Below are positions 12,308-13,093 of a DNA stretch of 13,093 nucleotides, piece by piece. Below the pieces are notes generated by a model that saw only the letters and a list, made by a program, of their open reading frames with translations, did no database searches and had not been told where the DNA came from. A program made the position numbers and the translations under genes. Each line of letters opens with the position of its first letter. Positions within the stretch are counted from its first letter, which is position 1. Origin of the DNA: Nitrospira sp. (lineage in GTDB: Bacteria > Nitrospirota > Nitrospiria > Nitrospirales > Nitrospiraceae); contig SWDL01000397.1 in NCBI GenBank assembly GCA_005116795.1, positions 1-13,093 on the forward strand. Reading direction: 5' to 3'.

Positions 12308-13093
12308 GTGAGCGATCTGATCGTCATACTGATCCCGCTGCTCCCGCTCCTGGCGGTGGTCGCGAACGGACTACTGGGCCGTCGCTTTGGGCACGACATG
12401 GCGCATCGCCTGGCCTGGGGCTCCGTCGGCCTCTCATTCCTCTGCGCGATCACGGTCTTTGTCGATCAGGTGCGGTTCGGGACAGCGCGAGAGGTGGTGG
12501 CCTATTCCTGGATCTTCGGCGGCGACCTGACGATTAATCTGGCCTTTCTGATCGATCCCCTCACCTGCATCATGCTGCTGGTGGTCACCGGGGTCGGCTT
12601 CCTGATTCACGTCTATTCGGTGGGGTATATGCACGGGGAAGAGGGCTTCACGCGCTTCTTCACCTACATGAACCTCTTCATGGTCTCCATGCTGCTGCTC
12701 GTGATGGGGAACAACTATGCGGTCCTCTTCATCGGGTGGGAAGGCGTGGGGCTCTGCTCCTATTTGCTCATCGGCTATTACTACGACCGCGTGTCGGCCG
12801 CGAAGGCCGCCACGAAGGCCTTTGTCGTCAATCGCATCGGCGACGCCGGGTTTCTGTTGGCGATCTTTCTGGTCTTCGTGAACTTCCGGACCCTGGACTA
12901 CACGCAGGTGTTTGCGCAGGCCGGCACGCTGTCGCCCGAGACGGCCACGGTCATCGCCCTCTGTCTCTTGGTGGGCGCCGTCGGGAAGTCCGCTCAGGTT
13001 CCCCTCTACACCTGGCTGCCGGACGCCATGGAAGGCCCAACGCCGGTCAGCGCCTTGATCCATGCGGCGACGATGGTCACGGCCGGCGTCTAT
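12308..13093 (+). CDS. nuoL: NADH-quinone oxidoreductase subunit L, 5' part
   Basis: The first 262 codons of the largest antiporter-like proton-pumping subunit; the gene runs off the window edge. The start is GTG at 12308 (GTGAGCGAT), preceded by GGGAAG at 4 bases; the ATG at 12306 is out of frame and hits TGA at once. Visible family features are IDPLTCIMLLVVTGVGFLIHVYSVGYM (82-108), NNYAVLFIGWEGVGLCSYLLIG with the essential Glu145, and VGAVGKSAQVPLYTWLPDAMEGPTPVSALIHAATMVTAG with the essential Lys227 and His252. These match Glu144, Lys229 and His254 of the E. coli protein. The long C-terminal lateral helix lies beyond the window, so its length cannot be judged. The 185-bp gap from nuoK is filled by a palindromic repeat. 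Confidence 0.95.
   Translation, partial: MSDLIVILIPLLPLLAVVANGLLGRRFGHDMAHRLAWGSVGLSFLCAITVFVDQVRFGTAREVVAYSWIFGGDLTINLAFLIDPLTCIMLLVVTGVGFLIHVYSVGYMHGEEGFTRFFTYMNLFMVSMLLLVMGNNYAVLFIGWEGVGLCSYLLIGYYYDRVSAAKAATKAFVVNRIGDAGFLLAIFLVFVNFRTLDYTQVFAQAGTLSPETATVIALCLLVGAVGKSAQVPLYTWLPDAMEGPTPVSALIHAATMVTAGVY

Noticed and set aside
12434..13063. 209-codon antisense frame opposite nuoL
   Set aside because: The plus strand encodes a clear NuoL with essential Glu145 and Lys227. The antisense product has no recognisable features.

Overview
The window is high-GC bacterial chromosome with two divergent gene blocks meeting at a tRNA-Leu promoter region near 6.2 kb. I think the source is a Nitrospira-like member of the Nitrospirota. 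This is an inference from the broken-up complex I (nuo) gene order, a formate-dehydrogenase-like NuoG, and intergenic repeats resembling those I remember from that genus. No 16S rRNA or nitrite-oxidation marker lies here to prove it.

Left block, all on the minus strand, read from about 6.15 kb down to 0.1 kb: a HAD-IB phosphatase, the radical-SAM 7-deazaguanine enzyme QueE, the M17 leucyl aminopeptidase PepA, the GH3 beta-N-acetylhexosaminidase NagZ, a UMF1/Atg22-like MFS transporter whose GTG start overlaps the nagZ stop, and a PsiE-family membrane protein. Gaps are 36-78 bp, so much of the block may be one transcript. Most of it is housekeeping: cell-wall recycling, peptide turnover and tRNA modification.

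Middle: a minus-strand promoter-like pair (TTGTCA/TAGAAT) and a plus-strand pair (TTGACA/TATAAT) share their -35 bases. The plus-strand one precedes a complete tRNA-Leu(GAG) with encoded CCA.

Right block, plus strand: nuoD, nuoG, nuoI, nuoJ, nuoK and the first 262 codons of nuoL. They encode part of respiratory complex I: the quinone-site subunit, the iron-sulfur wire and the membrane proton-pumping arm. nuoA, B, C, E, F and H are not here, and nuoH is missing from its usual place between nuoG and nuoI. NuoG looks like a formate dehydrogenase alpha subunit that has lost its catalytic Cys/Sec.

The least ordinary signal is a family of very short tandem arrays (period 7 or 8 bp) at gene ends. 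They supply the stop codons of the transporter, pepA, the HAD gene and nuoJ. They form the arms of two large hairpins inside the nuo cluster that end in the ribosome binding sites of nuoG and nuoK. One array lies in frame inside nuoG. A separate 169-bp palindromic repeat fills the nuoK-nuoL gap. I see no CRISPR array, insertion sequence, phage gene or defence system, and no gene-free stretch longer than 300 bp.
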